Shown: positions 1-7,005 of the stretch, one piece after another
Numbering within the stretch: the stretch's first letter is position 1
How the letters are laid out: every line of letters starts with the position of its first letter
NCBI RefSeq assembly: GCF_016862995.1
Contig: NZ_BOOA01000075.1
Location: 1 to 39,146, forward strand
DNA from: Acrocarpospora phusangensis
GTDB taxonomy: Bacteria > Actinomycetota > Actinomycetes > Streptosporangiales > Streptosporangiaceae
DNA length: 39,146 bases
Direction: 5' to 3'
Translations under genes and position numbers: made by a program
The notes under the pieces: generated by a model
The model's database searches: none
What the model was told of the DNA's origin: nothing
What the model saw: the letters and a program-made list of their open reading frames with translations, nothing else

Positions 1-456
1 GACCAGGCCGATCCGGCCCGGTGTGGTGATGTCGGCCGGGATGATGCCCGCGTTCGAGAAACCGGGAGTGATCAGCCCGGGGCAGTTGGGCCCGATGATC
101 CGGGTACGGCCGGACGCGCGCGCCCGGGCCAGGAACGTCAGCGAGTCGTGCACGGGGATGCCCTCCGTGATGACGACGCAGAGCCCGATGCCGGCCTCCA
201 CCGCCTCCAGCACGGCGTTCTTGGCGAACCTGGGCGGTACGAAGACCACCGAGACGTCCGCGCCCGTCGCCTCCATCGCCTCGCCCACGCCGGAGAAGAC
301 CGGAATGCCGTTGTGGCTGGAGCCGCCCTTGCCCGGGGTCACCCCCGCCACCACCGTGGTCCCCGCGGCCACCATGCGCGCCGTGTGCCGGCTTCCCTCG
401 GCGCCGGTCATGCCCTGCACGAGCACTCTGCTGTCTTTGGTCAGGAAGATCGCCAT
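1..456 (-). CDS. sucD: Succinyl-CoA ligase alpha subunit (partial, runs off left edge)
   Basis: The first 152 residues of the alpha subunit of an ADP/GDP-forming succinyl-CoA synthetase are visible; the C-terminal half lies outside the window. The N-terminal CoA-binding Rossmann domain is clear: VQGMTGAEG near residue 13, AGVTPGKGG near residue 37 and the IGPNCPG motif near residue 127. The phospho-histidine loop is not in view. The ATG at 456 is preceded by GAGGAG, and only 12 bases separate it from the sucC stop, so the two are one operon. SucCD interconverts succinate and succinyl-CoA. Its place next to a CoA-transferase regulon, under the same operator as the carrier and lyase genes, suggests a dedicated copy supplying a CoA donor (inference). 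Related malate-CoA ligases have the same fold, so substrate is not certain. Confidence 0.93.
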   Translation of the reverse strand, partial: MAIFLTKDSRVLVQGMTGAEGSRHTARMVAAGTTVVAGVTPGKGGSSHNGIPVFSGVGEAMEATGADVSVVFVPPRFAKNAVLEAVEAGIGLCVVITEGIPVHDSLTFLARARASGRTRIIGPNCPGLITPGFSNAGIIPADITTPGRIGLV

Positions 457-468
457 CGTTACCGCTCC

Positions 469-1620
469 TCACGCAGCCGAACGGGCCAGCCGGGCCGCCT
501 CTTCCGCGGCGCCGTCCATGGTCGGGACCTGCCGGACGGAGGGATGCGCGGCCTGGCTGAGGATCAGCCGGCCCGCCTCCGCGTTGTTGCCGTCCAGCCG
601 GACGACGATGGGGTGCCCGTGGCCGCGCTCCCCGAGCGAGTCGAGCGCCGCGACGATCCCGTCCGCCACCGCGTCGCAGGCGGTGATCCCGCCGAAGACG
701 TTGACCAGGACCGACTTGACGTCAGGGTCGGACAGGATGATCCCCAGCCCGTCGGCCATGACCTGGGCGGACGCGCCGCCGCCGATGTCGAGGAAGTTCG
801 CGGGCCTGGCCCCCGCCTGGGCGACCACGTCGAGCGTGCTCATCACCAGCCCGGCGCCGTTGCCGATCACGCCGACCTCGCCGTCGAGCTTCACGTAGTT
901 GAGCCCCTTGGCCTTGGCCCGGCTCTCCAGATCGTCGCCTTCCACCGCTTCCGCGTCCGGGGCGGCGTGCCGGAAGGCGGCGTTCTCGTCGAGGGTGACC
1001 TTGCCGTCCAGGGCGATCACGCGGCCGTCGGCCGTACGCGCGAGGGGGTTGACCTCGACGAGGACCGCGTCCTCCTCGACCATGACCCGCCAGAGCCGGA
1101 CCAGGACGTCGGCGATCTCCTTCCGGACCTCCTCGGGCAGCCCGGCCCCCTCGGCGATCAGCCGCGCGGTCCGCTGGTCCACGCCGGTGAGCGGGTCGAT
1201 GGGGAGCCGCAGCAGGGCCTCCGGACTGGTGGCCGCGACCTCCTCGATGTCCATGCCGCCCTGGGCGGAGGCCATCGCGAGGAAGGCGCCGTTCGCGCGG
1301 TCGACGAGGAACGCCGCGTAGTACTCCTCTAACAGCACGGTGGCCGGTTCGACCAGCACACTGCGGGCGATATGGCCTTTGATGTCCATTCCGAGGATCG
1401 CGCGCGCCTCCTCCTCGGCCGTGGCCGGGCCCGGCGCGACCTTGATGCCGCCCGCCTTCCCCCGCCCGCCGACCTTGACCTGCGCCTTCACGACCACCGG
1501 CATGGCCAGCTCCGCCGCGATGGCACCGGCCTCCTCCGGCGTGGTCGCCACCGCACCCCCGGGAATCGGGACTCCGTGCCGGGCGAACAGCTCCTTCGCC
1601 TGATGCTCGTACAGATCCAT
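469..1620 (-). CDS. sucC: Succinyl-CoA ligase beta subunit
   Basis: A 383-residue protein, close to the usual 385-390. It starts [20 protein letters not shown], the standard N-terminus of SucC ATP-grasp subunits. [14 protein letters not shown] (about residue 46) is the nucleotide-binding loop, EVNPLA (about 198) binds metal, and the [21 protein letters not shown] and VNVFGGIT motifs form the C-terminal ligase domain. The reading frame stays open far upstream, but the ATG at 1620 is the family start and has GAGGAGGGCCCG before it. It is first gene of a sucCD operon read away from the MFS gene. A promoter-like TGGACG-17-TATACC (1678 to 1650) carries operator A over its -10. Together with SucD it makes succinyl-CoA from succinate, ATP and CoA. 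Malate-CoA ligase is an alternative that sequence alone does not exclude. Confidence 0.95.
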   Translation of the reverse strand: MDLYEHQAKELFARHGVPIPGGAVATTPEEAGAIAAELAMPVVVKAQVKVGGRGKAGGIKVAPGPATAEEEARAILGMDIKGHIARSVLVEPATVLLEEYYAAFLVDRANGAFLAMASAQGGMDIEEVAATSPEALLRLPIDPLTGVDQRTARLIAEGAGLPEEVRKEIADVLVRLWRVMVEEDAVLVEVNPLARTADGRVIALDGKVTLDENAAFRHAAPDAEAVEGDDLESRAKAKGLNYVKLDGEVGVIGNGAGLVMSTLDVVAQAGARPANFLDIGGGASAQVMADGLGIILSDPDVKSVLVNVFGGITACDAVADGIVAALDSLGERGHGHPIVVRLDGNNAEAGRLILSQAAHPSVRQVPTMDGAAEEAARLARSAA

Positions 1621-1649
1621 CGGGCCCTCCTCAACCGGTTCCTGTAGAC

Positions 1650-1678
1650 GGTATACCGTATGGCATCTGACTCGTCCA
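1650..1678 (-). promoter_or_regulatory. sucCD promoter with operator A
   Basis: Read on the minus strand, TGGACG (1678-1673), a 17-base spacer and TATACC (1655-1650) form a promoter 30 bases upstream of sucC. The operator copy GTATACCGTATG (1651-1662) lies across the -10 and the spacer. The same sequence recurs at four other promoters in the window, which points to one DNA-binding regulator, most simply the GntR protein at 3440. Promoter boxes were read by eye. Confidence 0.6.
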
Positions 1679-1682
1679 GCCC

Positions 1683-1722
1683 TGGACAGCGGAACGGTAC
1701 CTGGGATATCCCATACAGTATG
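1683..1722 (+). promoter_or_regulatory. MFS carrier promoter with operator B; probably leaderless
   Basis: TGGACA (1683-1688), a 17-base spacer and ATATCC (1706-1711) precede the perfect 11-base inverted repeat CATACAGTATG (1712-1722). The ATG at 1720 is inside the operator, and transcription would start at about 1718-1720, so the carrier mRNA may be leaderless. There is no Shine-Dalgarno sequence before either possible ATG, which fits. The -10 is weak. Confidence 0.5.
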
Positions 1723-3327
1723 CAGAATGCAATCGAGGTCCGTGACTGGCGCGGCAGGATCTACCTCGTCGGCCCCTCCGCCACCGAACTGCTCCCCCGT
1801 CCCCGCTCGTGGATGCTGGGGGCGGCCTGGGCGGCCATGGCCGCCATCGCCCCCATGCAGTACGGCTACGCCGCCGTGGCCCCGCGCCTCGCCGAGGCCC
1901 AGGGCCTGCCGCTGGCGGCCTCCCTCGTCCCGCTCGCGGTGTGGCTGGCCTGCCAGGCGCTCGCGGCCCTCGCCACCGCGATCCTGCTGTCGCGCGGCCG
2001 CCTCCAGGCCGGCTCCGCGCTCCGTCTCGGCGCGCTCCTGTCCGGTGCGGCCCTGCTCACCGTCGCCGCCGCGACCGGCCCCTCCCCCAGCCTGCCCGGC
2101 TCCCCCACGGCCCTCCCCATCCTGATCGTCGGGTACGGCCTGCTCGGCGGCATCGGCGCCGGCCTGGTGTACGGCGCCTGCACCCAGACGGTCGCCCGCT
2201 GGTATCCGGACCGCCCGGCCATCCGCGTCAGCCTCGTGACCGGCGCCTTCGCGTACGGGACGATTCCGCTGGCCGTGGCTGTCGGCCTGGACCACGAGCT
2301 GGTCGGCCCGGCGTTCCTGGTCGCGGCCGGGGTGGCCGTGGCCGTGACGGCCGCGGCGGCCTCGCTGGTGCGTACCCCGCCGTCGTTGTGGTGGCCGCCG
2401 GAGGTGGATCCTTGTGCCTGGGCGCTGGACCGGTCGGTTCTGCACCGACAGCCCCGGGCGGCGCGCCAGTTCTCGCTCGGCGAGGCGGCCCGGACCCGCT
2501 GCCTGGCGGTCCTGGCGTCGATCCTGGTGGTCGCGGGGGCGATCGGGATCTTCAACGTCATCGCCCTGGCGGTCACACTCGACGCCGGAGCCCCGGTCGT
2601 CGCCGGGCTCATCGCCCTCTTGCTGCTGCTCAACGGCGCGGGACGGTCGGGTGCGGTCCTGCTCGCGGAGCGGTTCGGCCGGCCCCGGGTGCTCTCACTC
2701 GTGCTCCTGTCCCTGGGCGCGGGGCAGGCCCTCCTGGCCTTGGCCGCACTGACAGCCCGGACCGGGGCAGCCTGGGCGACCCAGCCCGCGGCTTGGCTCG
2801 CCTCTTCCGCCGGCACCGGCATCACGGCGTCCGCGGAAGCGATGTCCATCACCGGGTCACACGCGACCGAGATCAGCGTCGGCACAGGCGTCGAGGCCGC
2901 GGCAAGAATCGGAGCCGGCACGGGGTTGCACGCCGGCACGGATTTCGAGGCCGGCGCGGCCGGGCTCGGGGCGGGGATCGAGGCCGCGGCGGGCTTGGGG
3001 GGCGGAACGGGCATCGGGGTCGGGGCGGGGGTTCTGGCTCTGGTCGGGGTGGTTCTGGCGGGGCTCGGGAGTGGGGCGTGCTATCCGCTGATCGCGTCGC
3101 TGGTGCGTGAATATTTCGGTGATGAGCGCATGTCCGGCATTCACGGGGTGGTCTACTCCGCGAAGGCCGTCGCCGGATCCGCGGGAGTCGGACTGGCAAT
3201 CTGGGGATCGGCGGACATCGTCGCGGCGTTCCTCGTCGCGGCCGCTATGGCGATCGCGGCGGTGGGTTTTTGCGGGCTGCTGCGCAGGCCCGGATTGCCC
3301 GCGACCCTCCCCAGCAGCGCGCTGTGA
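1720..3327 (+). CDS. MFS transporter of the oxalate/formate antiporter (OFA) type
   Basis: A 535-residue integral membrane protein with about 12 predicted segments. It starts [18 protein letters not shown], then [20 protein letters not shown] opens TM1. The OFA-type signature is [13 protein letters not shown] followed by [22 protein letters not shown] (about residues 145-190). An ATG at 1660 is also in frame but lies in operator A without a ribosome site, so 1720 is preferred. The family exchanges oxalate, formate or related small carboxylates across the membrane. Divergent from sucCD and controlled by the same operator, it is probably the importer of the island. Between about 2770 and 3030 (residues 350-437) is a Gly/Ala/Thr-rich stretch rich in GTG, GAG and GVG steps that is not typical of MFS loops and comes just before the last two membrane segments. 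Confidence 0.85.
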   Translation: MQNAIEVRDWRGRIYLVGPSATELLPRPRSWMLGAAWAAMAAIAPMQYGYAAVAPRLAEAQGLPLAASLVPLAVWLACQALAALATAILLSRGRLQAGSALRLGALLSGAALLTVAAATGPSPSLPGSPTALPILIVGYGLLGGIGAGLVYGACTQTVARWYPDRPAIRVSLVTGAFAYGTIPLAVAVGLDHELVGPAFLVAAGVAVAVTAAAASLVRTPPSLWWPPEVDPCAWALDRSVLHRQPRAARQFSLGEAARTRCLAVLASILVVAGAIGIFNVIALAVTLDAGAPVVAGLIALLLLLNGAGRSGAVLLAERFGRPRVLSLVLLSLGAGQALLALAALTARTGAAWATQPAAWLASSAGTGITASAEAMSITGSHATEISVGTGVEAAARIGAGTGLHAGTDFEAGAAGLGAGIEAAAGLGGGTGIGVGAGVLALVGVVLAGLGSGACYPLIASLVREYFGDERMSGIHGVVYSAKAVAGSAGVGLAIWGSADIVAAFLVAAAMAIAAVGFCGLLRRPGLPATLPSSAL

Positions 3328-3355
3328 TCGATCTCACCTCAGAGTGCACTGACAA

Positions 3356-3374
3356 GAATGTATGCTGTAGGCAG
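3356..3374. promoter_or_regulatory. Degenerate operator F upstream of the GntR gene
   Basis: AGAATGTATGCTGTAGGCA resembles the operator family in the window (compare GTATGCAGAATG at site B and CCGTAGGCTGTATAC at site E) but has no clean palindrome. It lies about 65 bases before the regulator start, where an autoregulatory site would be expected. The match is weak. Confidence 0.35.
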
Positions 3375-3439
3375 TCGACGACAAACATTTAGACGTCAGA
3401 CTTTTCGGCGATATGCCGCCCATTCTGGAGTTGAGAAAG

Positions 3440-4171
3440 ATGCTCGCGAACCAGGGAGCCACTGCGAAAATCACCCGGCCCACGACGCTCAGGGAAAGTG
3501 TGTTCGAAGCGATTCTCGAGCTCATCATCGTCGGAAATCTGGAGCCCGGCCAGCATCTGGTCGAGAACGAGCTGGCCGACATCCTGGGGGTTTCGCGCCA
3601 GCCCGTCCGCGAGGCGCTCCAGCTGCTGAGCGGGGAGGGATGGGTGGACCTTCGGCCTGGTCACGGCGCGTTCGTGCACGCCCCCACGGTCGCCGAGGCC
3701 GACCAGCTGCTGGCCGTGCGCACGCTGCTGGAGACCGAGTCGGCCCGCCTGGCCGCCCGCAACTCCGACGAGCCCGGCGTGGCCCACCTGCGCATGTTGT
3801 GCGCCCGCGGCCTGGCCGCGTTCGAGGCCGACGACGTGGACGGCGCCGTGGCCGCCAACTCCGAGCTGCACGCCGCGGTGACGGCGCTTTCCGGCAACCA
3901 GGTCCTGGCCGAGCTGACCGCCCAGGTCGCGCGGCGGGTCCGGTGGTACCACACGCCGGTCGCGCGCCAGCGTGGGCGGGCGTCCTGGGAGGAGCACACC
4001 GCGCTCATCGACGCGATCGCGGACGGCGACGAGGACCTGGCGGGCGAGATCATGCGCCGCCACACCGAGCACACCCGGCACTCCTACCTGGAGCAGCGGG
4101 CCGGCCAGGGCGAGGAGAGCGTCTCCACTCCGGTCCGGCGGCGCCGTCCGCGCGCCGCGGCCAACAGTTGA
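3440..4171 (+). CDS. GntR-family (FadR/FCD subfamily) transcriptional regulator
   Basis: A 243-residue regulator. The N-terminal winged helix has TLRESVFEAILELIIVG, then PGQHLVENELADILGVSRQP and VREALQLLSGEGWVDLRPG, the classic GntR helix-turn-helix and wing. The C-terminal FCD domain is all-helical, with the LHAAVTALSGN and EEHTALIDAI motifs and a final RRHTEHTRHSYL, whose histidines could bind a metal and carboxylate ligand. ATG 3440 has GGAG 9 bases upstream; ATG 3413 is possible but has no ribosome site. FCD regulators commonly sense short-chain organic acids and repress divergent or neighbouring catabolic genes. It is the only regulator in the island, and the repeated GTATAC-centred operator has the form expected for GntR proteins, so it is the likely controller of sites A-F (inference). 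Confidence 0.9.
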   Translation: MLANQGATAKITRPTTLRESVFEAILELIIVGNLEPGQHLVENELADILGVSRQPVREALQLLSGEGWVDLRPGHGAFVHAPTVAEADQLLAVRTLLETESARLAARNSDEPGVAHLRMLCARGLAAFEADDVDGAVAANSELHAAVTALSGNQVLAELTAQVARRVRWYHTPVARQRGRASWEEHTALIDAIADGDEDLAGEIMRRHTEHTRHSYLEQRAGQGEESVSTPVRRRRPRAAANS

Positions 4172-4244
4172 CACGACTTTCATCGGCCGCCCGTTTCCTT
4201 GAAACACGCCGGGTAGAGGATGAAACCGAAAGGAGGTGACCTCC

Positions 4245-4451
4245 ATGAAGGCGTTTCTGAACCGGCTCCGCGGCCTCCGCGACAGACCCAGAACCGGCAC
4301 CGCCGACGGCAGGCCGATCGGCCTGGGGCTGGCGACCGCGATGCGCAACTACTACTCCGCCCACGAGGCCGAGCGGCACCTGCGCCGCTGGGCCGCCGAA
4401 CACCCCGCCACCACCCCGGCCGATCGTTCCGGCGAGCACCACTCCCGCTAG
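4245..4451 (+). CDS. Small basic protein, unknown function
   Basis: A 68-residue protein beginning MKAFLNRLRGLRDRPR and ending ADRSGEHHSR. The start is fixed by a near-perfect Shine-Dalgarno AAGGAGGTGA (4229-4238) 6-8 bases before the ATG; a GTG nine bases upstream overlaps that site and is unlikely. It is rich in Arg, with a helical centre (LATAMRNYYSAHEAERHLRRW) and no signal peptide or membrane segment. It lies 73 bases after the GntR gene in the same direction and could be cotranscribed. I do not recognise the family. The strength of the ribosome site is the main reason for calling it real. Confidence 0.6.
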   Translation: MKAFLNRLRGLRDRPRTGTADGRPIGLGLATAMRNYYSAHEAERHLRRWAAEHPATTPADRSGEHHSR

Positions 4452-5106
4452 ACCGGCCGCCCATCCCCGGACCAGCCCATCCACGCTGATCCAGCACACG
4501 CGGAGATGGCACTCCGCACAGCACGACAGAGCACACGGAACAGCACGGAGCACCACAGGGCACTACAGAGCAGCACGAAACAGCAGGGTCAGAGCCGGAC
4601 CAACGCCCGCCGCGGCCACCGCGCGCGACCCCCAACCGGCTCCCCCGGCGACCGTCCCGCCAGGACCGGCTCCGTCTGCGACCCAGCCCAGGGCACCCGG
4701 CCACCAGGGACTCGCCTCCGAACACTCACATCAGCCGCACCCCGCGGCCGATGCCGGTCGCCTGTCTGTCCTTCTCGCACGACCAACGCAGAGAAGAACC
4801 GGCCGTCTGTCGTGCGGTCCATCCCGCTGTCGCCCTGAACGCAGAAGTCCGCAATTGGGACTCCGGCGATCGAGAACCCCTCCATAGGGATCCGCTCGGC
4901 GCCGGGTCCACATTGCGCGTAGCCGAGACCTCCACTCCGCCCGAAAATTCCGAGACGCATCACATCCATTCCCGCGCGAAGGGCGTTCCGCGCGCGGCTT
5001 CTCATCTATTCCCCATGAAATGATCCGCGCGAGACGGTTCCTGCCATTCCTGGAGCCACAGAGCGCGAGAGGGTCGTAACTTCGCCCGCGGAGTGGTGAA
5101 TGGACC
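4452..5106. other. Intergenic region without a recognisable gene
   Basis: About 650 bases with no open frame showing actinobacterial third-position GC bias or a recognisable protein. The part from 4515 to 4585 is a degenerate run of AGCAC/CAGCA steps. From about 4760 the base composition is less GC-rich than the coding DNA around it. No promoter or terminator could be assigned with confidence. Confidence 0.5.
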
Positions 5107-5195
5107 AGACGCCGGGGTTCTCACCGTTATCCGGCGCCGTTTACGCCGGTGCCGCCTCTCGCCACACCAGCGCCAAGAGAGATCGGCCCATTCGG
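5107..5195 (+). repeat. Dispersed repeat R2, copy a
   Basis: An 89-base segment that matches 21681-21766 in the same orientation. Shared blocks include GGGGTTCTCACCGTT, CGGCGCCGT, TCTCGCC and GCGCCAA, with small indels between. The two copies lie on either side of the block from the TerC gene to fdhD. The nature of the repeat is unknown; it does not look like a complete transposon end. Confidence 0.7.
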
Positions 5196-5295
5196 CTAGT
5201 GCGGTGTCCAGTGACGTTCACCGGCTCGGGGCGCCGCGATTCTTGAGATCGCGGAGCCACTTCGACCCGGCCAAGGTTCGTGGTCACCGCACTAG
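5196..5295. mobile_element. 100-bp MITE-like element with TA-flanked inverted ends
   Basis: The ends are perfect 11-base inverted repeats, CTAGTGCGGTG (5196-5206) and CACCGCACTAG (5285-5295). Similarity of the two arms continues imperfectly inward to a CCGG block. The centre holds a further 7-bp hairpin, CCGCGAT/ATCGCGG (5234-5254). The TA dinucleotides at both ends fit the target duplication of IS630/Tc1-mariner elements. There is no transposase, so it would be non-autonomous. It abuts repeat R2 copy a. Confidence 0.55.
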
Positions 5296-5393
5296 GCGCT
5301 ATTAGCTTGATCTTTAAAGAGCTGAGACGGGGAACTCCTGGCGCGGATGGCCTCGTCGGCTGCCAGTCGCCCGTACGTGGGTGGGGATGCGGG

Positions 5394-5427
5394 CTGGCGG
5401 GCGGTCCGGGTGAGGGCCGCCCGCCAG
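5394..5427 (-). terminator. Terminator hairpin after the TerC operon
   Basis: CTGGCGGGCGG (5394-5404) and CCGCCCGCCAG (5417-5427) form a perfect 11-bp stem, extendable by three pairs to leave a 6-base loop. It starts 22 bases after the TerC stop. There is no long U-tract, as is common in actinomycetes. Confidence 0.7.
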
Positions 5428-5448
5428 GGGTGGGTGTGCGGAAAGGGG

Positions 5449-6438
5449 TCAGGTGTCGACTTCGGCGGGTTCGCGGGGAGGGGTGGCCGCCGCGCGACGG
5501 GCGTCGGAGCGGGACTTGACGAGGCTGGCGATCGTGGTCAGGGCGAGGGTGCCGACGATGACGCCCAGGGATACCGCGATCGGCACCTCCGGCGCCCAGG
5601 AGACGCCGTCGTGGTTGAGGGCTTCCAGGATGAGTTTGACGCCGATGAAGGCGAGCACGATCGACAGGCCCTTGCTGAGGTAGACCAGCCGATCCAGCAG
5701 CCCTCCGATCAGGAAGAACAACTGGCGCAGGCCCATCAGCGCGAACACGTTGGCCGTGAACACCAGGTACGGCTCCCGGGTCAATCCGAAGATCGCCGGA
5801 ATCGAGTCCAGGGCGAACAGCAGGTCCGTCGTCCCGATGGCCACCATGACGATGAGCATCGGCGTGACCAGCCGCCGGCCCGCGACCTGAACCGTGAGTT
5901 TCGCCCCGTGGTAGACGTCCGTGGCGGGCAGCACCCGCCGTACGGCACGGATGGCGACGTTCTCGGAGAACTCGGCTTCCTCCTCCTCATGTCCGATGAG
6001 CTTCCACGCCGTGTAGACCAGGAACGCGCCGAACACGTAGAACAGCCAGTCGAACCTGGCCACGGCCTCGGCGCCGGCCGCGATGAAGATGCCGCGCATG
6101 ACCAGCGCGATCACGATGCCGATCAGCAGCACCTTCTGCCGGTACTCCCGGGGCACCGAGAAGCGGCTCATGATCAGGAGGAAGACGAACAGGTTGTCCA
6201 TGCTGAGCGAGTACTCGGTGATCCAGCCGGCGAAGAACTCGCCGCCTCGGGCGGGCCCGGCCAGGAGCAGCAACCCGCCGCCGAACGCCGCCGCGAGTCC
6301 CACGTAGAAGAGCACCCACCACGTGCATTCGCGAAAGGACGGCTCGCGCGGGTTGCGCGCGACCAGAAAAAAGTCGAAGGCCAGCACGAGGGCGAACGCG
6401 CCGATCGTGACGAGCCACACCCAGGTGGGCAGGTTCAT
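5449..6438 (-). CDS. TerC/Alx-family membrane protein (probable metal exporter)
   Basis: A 329-residue protein with about nine membrane segments. Family marks are ITEYSLSMDNLFVFLLIMSRF near residue 73, and TTDLLFALDSIPAIFGLTREPY near residue 205, which together carry the conserved acidic residues of the TerC fold. A hydrophilic loop with HEEEEAEF lies in the middle and a basic tail at the C-terminus. TerC/Alx proteins are linked to Mn2+ export and tellurium resistance in other bacteria. The start ATG (6438) overlaps the stop of the upstream membrane protein by ATGA, so translation is coupled. It is the last gene of a three-gene membrane operon with an Nramp-like protein, which makes metal handling the best guess. 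No yybP-ykoY riboswitch was seen. Confidence 0.9.
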   Translation of the reverse strand: MNLPTWVWLVTIGAFALVLAFDFFLVARNPREPSFRECTWWVLFYVGLAAAFGGGLLLLAGPARGGEFFAGWITEYSLSMDNLFVFLLIMSRFSVPREYRQKVLLIGIVIALVMRGIFIAAGAEAVARFDWLFYVFGAFLVYTAWKLIGHEEEEAEFSENVAIRAVRRVLPATDVYHGAKLTVQVAGRRLVTPMLIVMVAIGTTDLLFALDSIPAIFGLTREPYLVFTANVFALMGLRQLFFLIGGLLDRLVYLSKGLSIVLAFIGVKLILEALNHDGVSWAPEVPIAVSLGVIVGTLALTTIASLVKSRSDARRAAATPPREPAEVDT

Positions 6439-7004
6439 CGAACCCCTTTCTTCGTCTTGGCCCGCCGCCGGTCACGGGCGCGTGACAGGGTCGCGGCGTG
6501 TTCCACGTACCGCCGGAGCAGCAGGGCCGCTTCGGGGTTGTGGGGGGCCACCCGCATCAGCCACTGCGGCATGAAGCGCTCGTGCAGCCAGAGGAAGCCG
6601 ATCGCGAAGCCGAGGCTGACCATGGCCTGGTAGGCGAGGAAGCCGCCCACGCCGCCGGACAGGTACACCTGCCCGTGCAGGACGAGGCCGGCGACCGTCT
6701 CCTGGAACAGCCGGGCCAGGGGGAAGGAGATGAGCCAGAAGACGCCGGCCGGCGCGAAGACGCCCGGCCGGAACAGGCCGCTGAACCTGCCGCCGAACAA
6801 GCGGGGCCCGAGCAGCGTGCCGTACGCCCCGCCGAGGAGGCCGAGCGGGAGGGCGAGGGCGAGCGCCGAGACGGCGGCCCAGCCGGTGGACTGCCCCGCG
6901 AGGAGGGTCAGCCCACCGGCCATGGCGCCGGCGACGACTCCGATCGACAGCCCCGGGAGCGCGAGTTCCGCGTAGTGTCGTCCGAATGATCGTCCAGGCG
7001 CCAT
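6435..7004 (-). CDS. Membrane protein, unknown function
   Basis: A 189-residue protein with about four hydrophobic segments in the first 150 residues (GLSIGVVAGAMAGGLTLLAG, WAAVSALALALPLGLLGGAY, FAPAGVFWLISFPLARLF, FLAYQAMVSLGFAIGFLWL) and a basic tail ending RRRAKTKKGVR. I do not recognise a family. It is sandwiched between the Nramp-like gene (one base between stop and start) and terC (4-base overlap), so it is almost certainly part of the same transporter operon and could be an accessory subunit. Its start at 7004 is fixed by this tight packing. Confidence 0.8.
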   Translation of the reverse strand: MAPGRSFGRHYAELALPGLSIGVVAGAMAGGLTLLAGQSTGWAAVSALALALPLGLLGGAYGTLLGPRLFGGRFSGLFRPGVFAPAGVFWLISFPLARLFQETVAGLVLHGQVYLSGGVGGFLAYQAMVSLGFAIGFLWLHERFMPQWLMRVAPHNPEAALLLRRYVEHAATLSRARDRRRAKTKKGVR

Positions 7005-7005
7005 G

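Noticed and set aside
469-2445. SucC as a 658-residue protein with a long N-terminal extension
   Set aside because: The extension is Arg/Gly-rich shadow of the MFS gene. Family homology and the ribosome site put the start at 1620.
4589-5023. Opposing open frames of 138 codons (minus, 4589-5005) and 90 codons (plus, 4751-5023)
   Set aside because: Neither has a ribosome site, recognisable family or expected codon bias, and they overlap each other on opposite strands.
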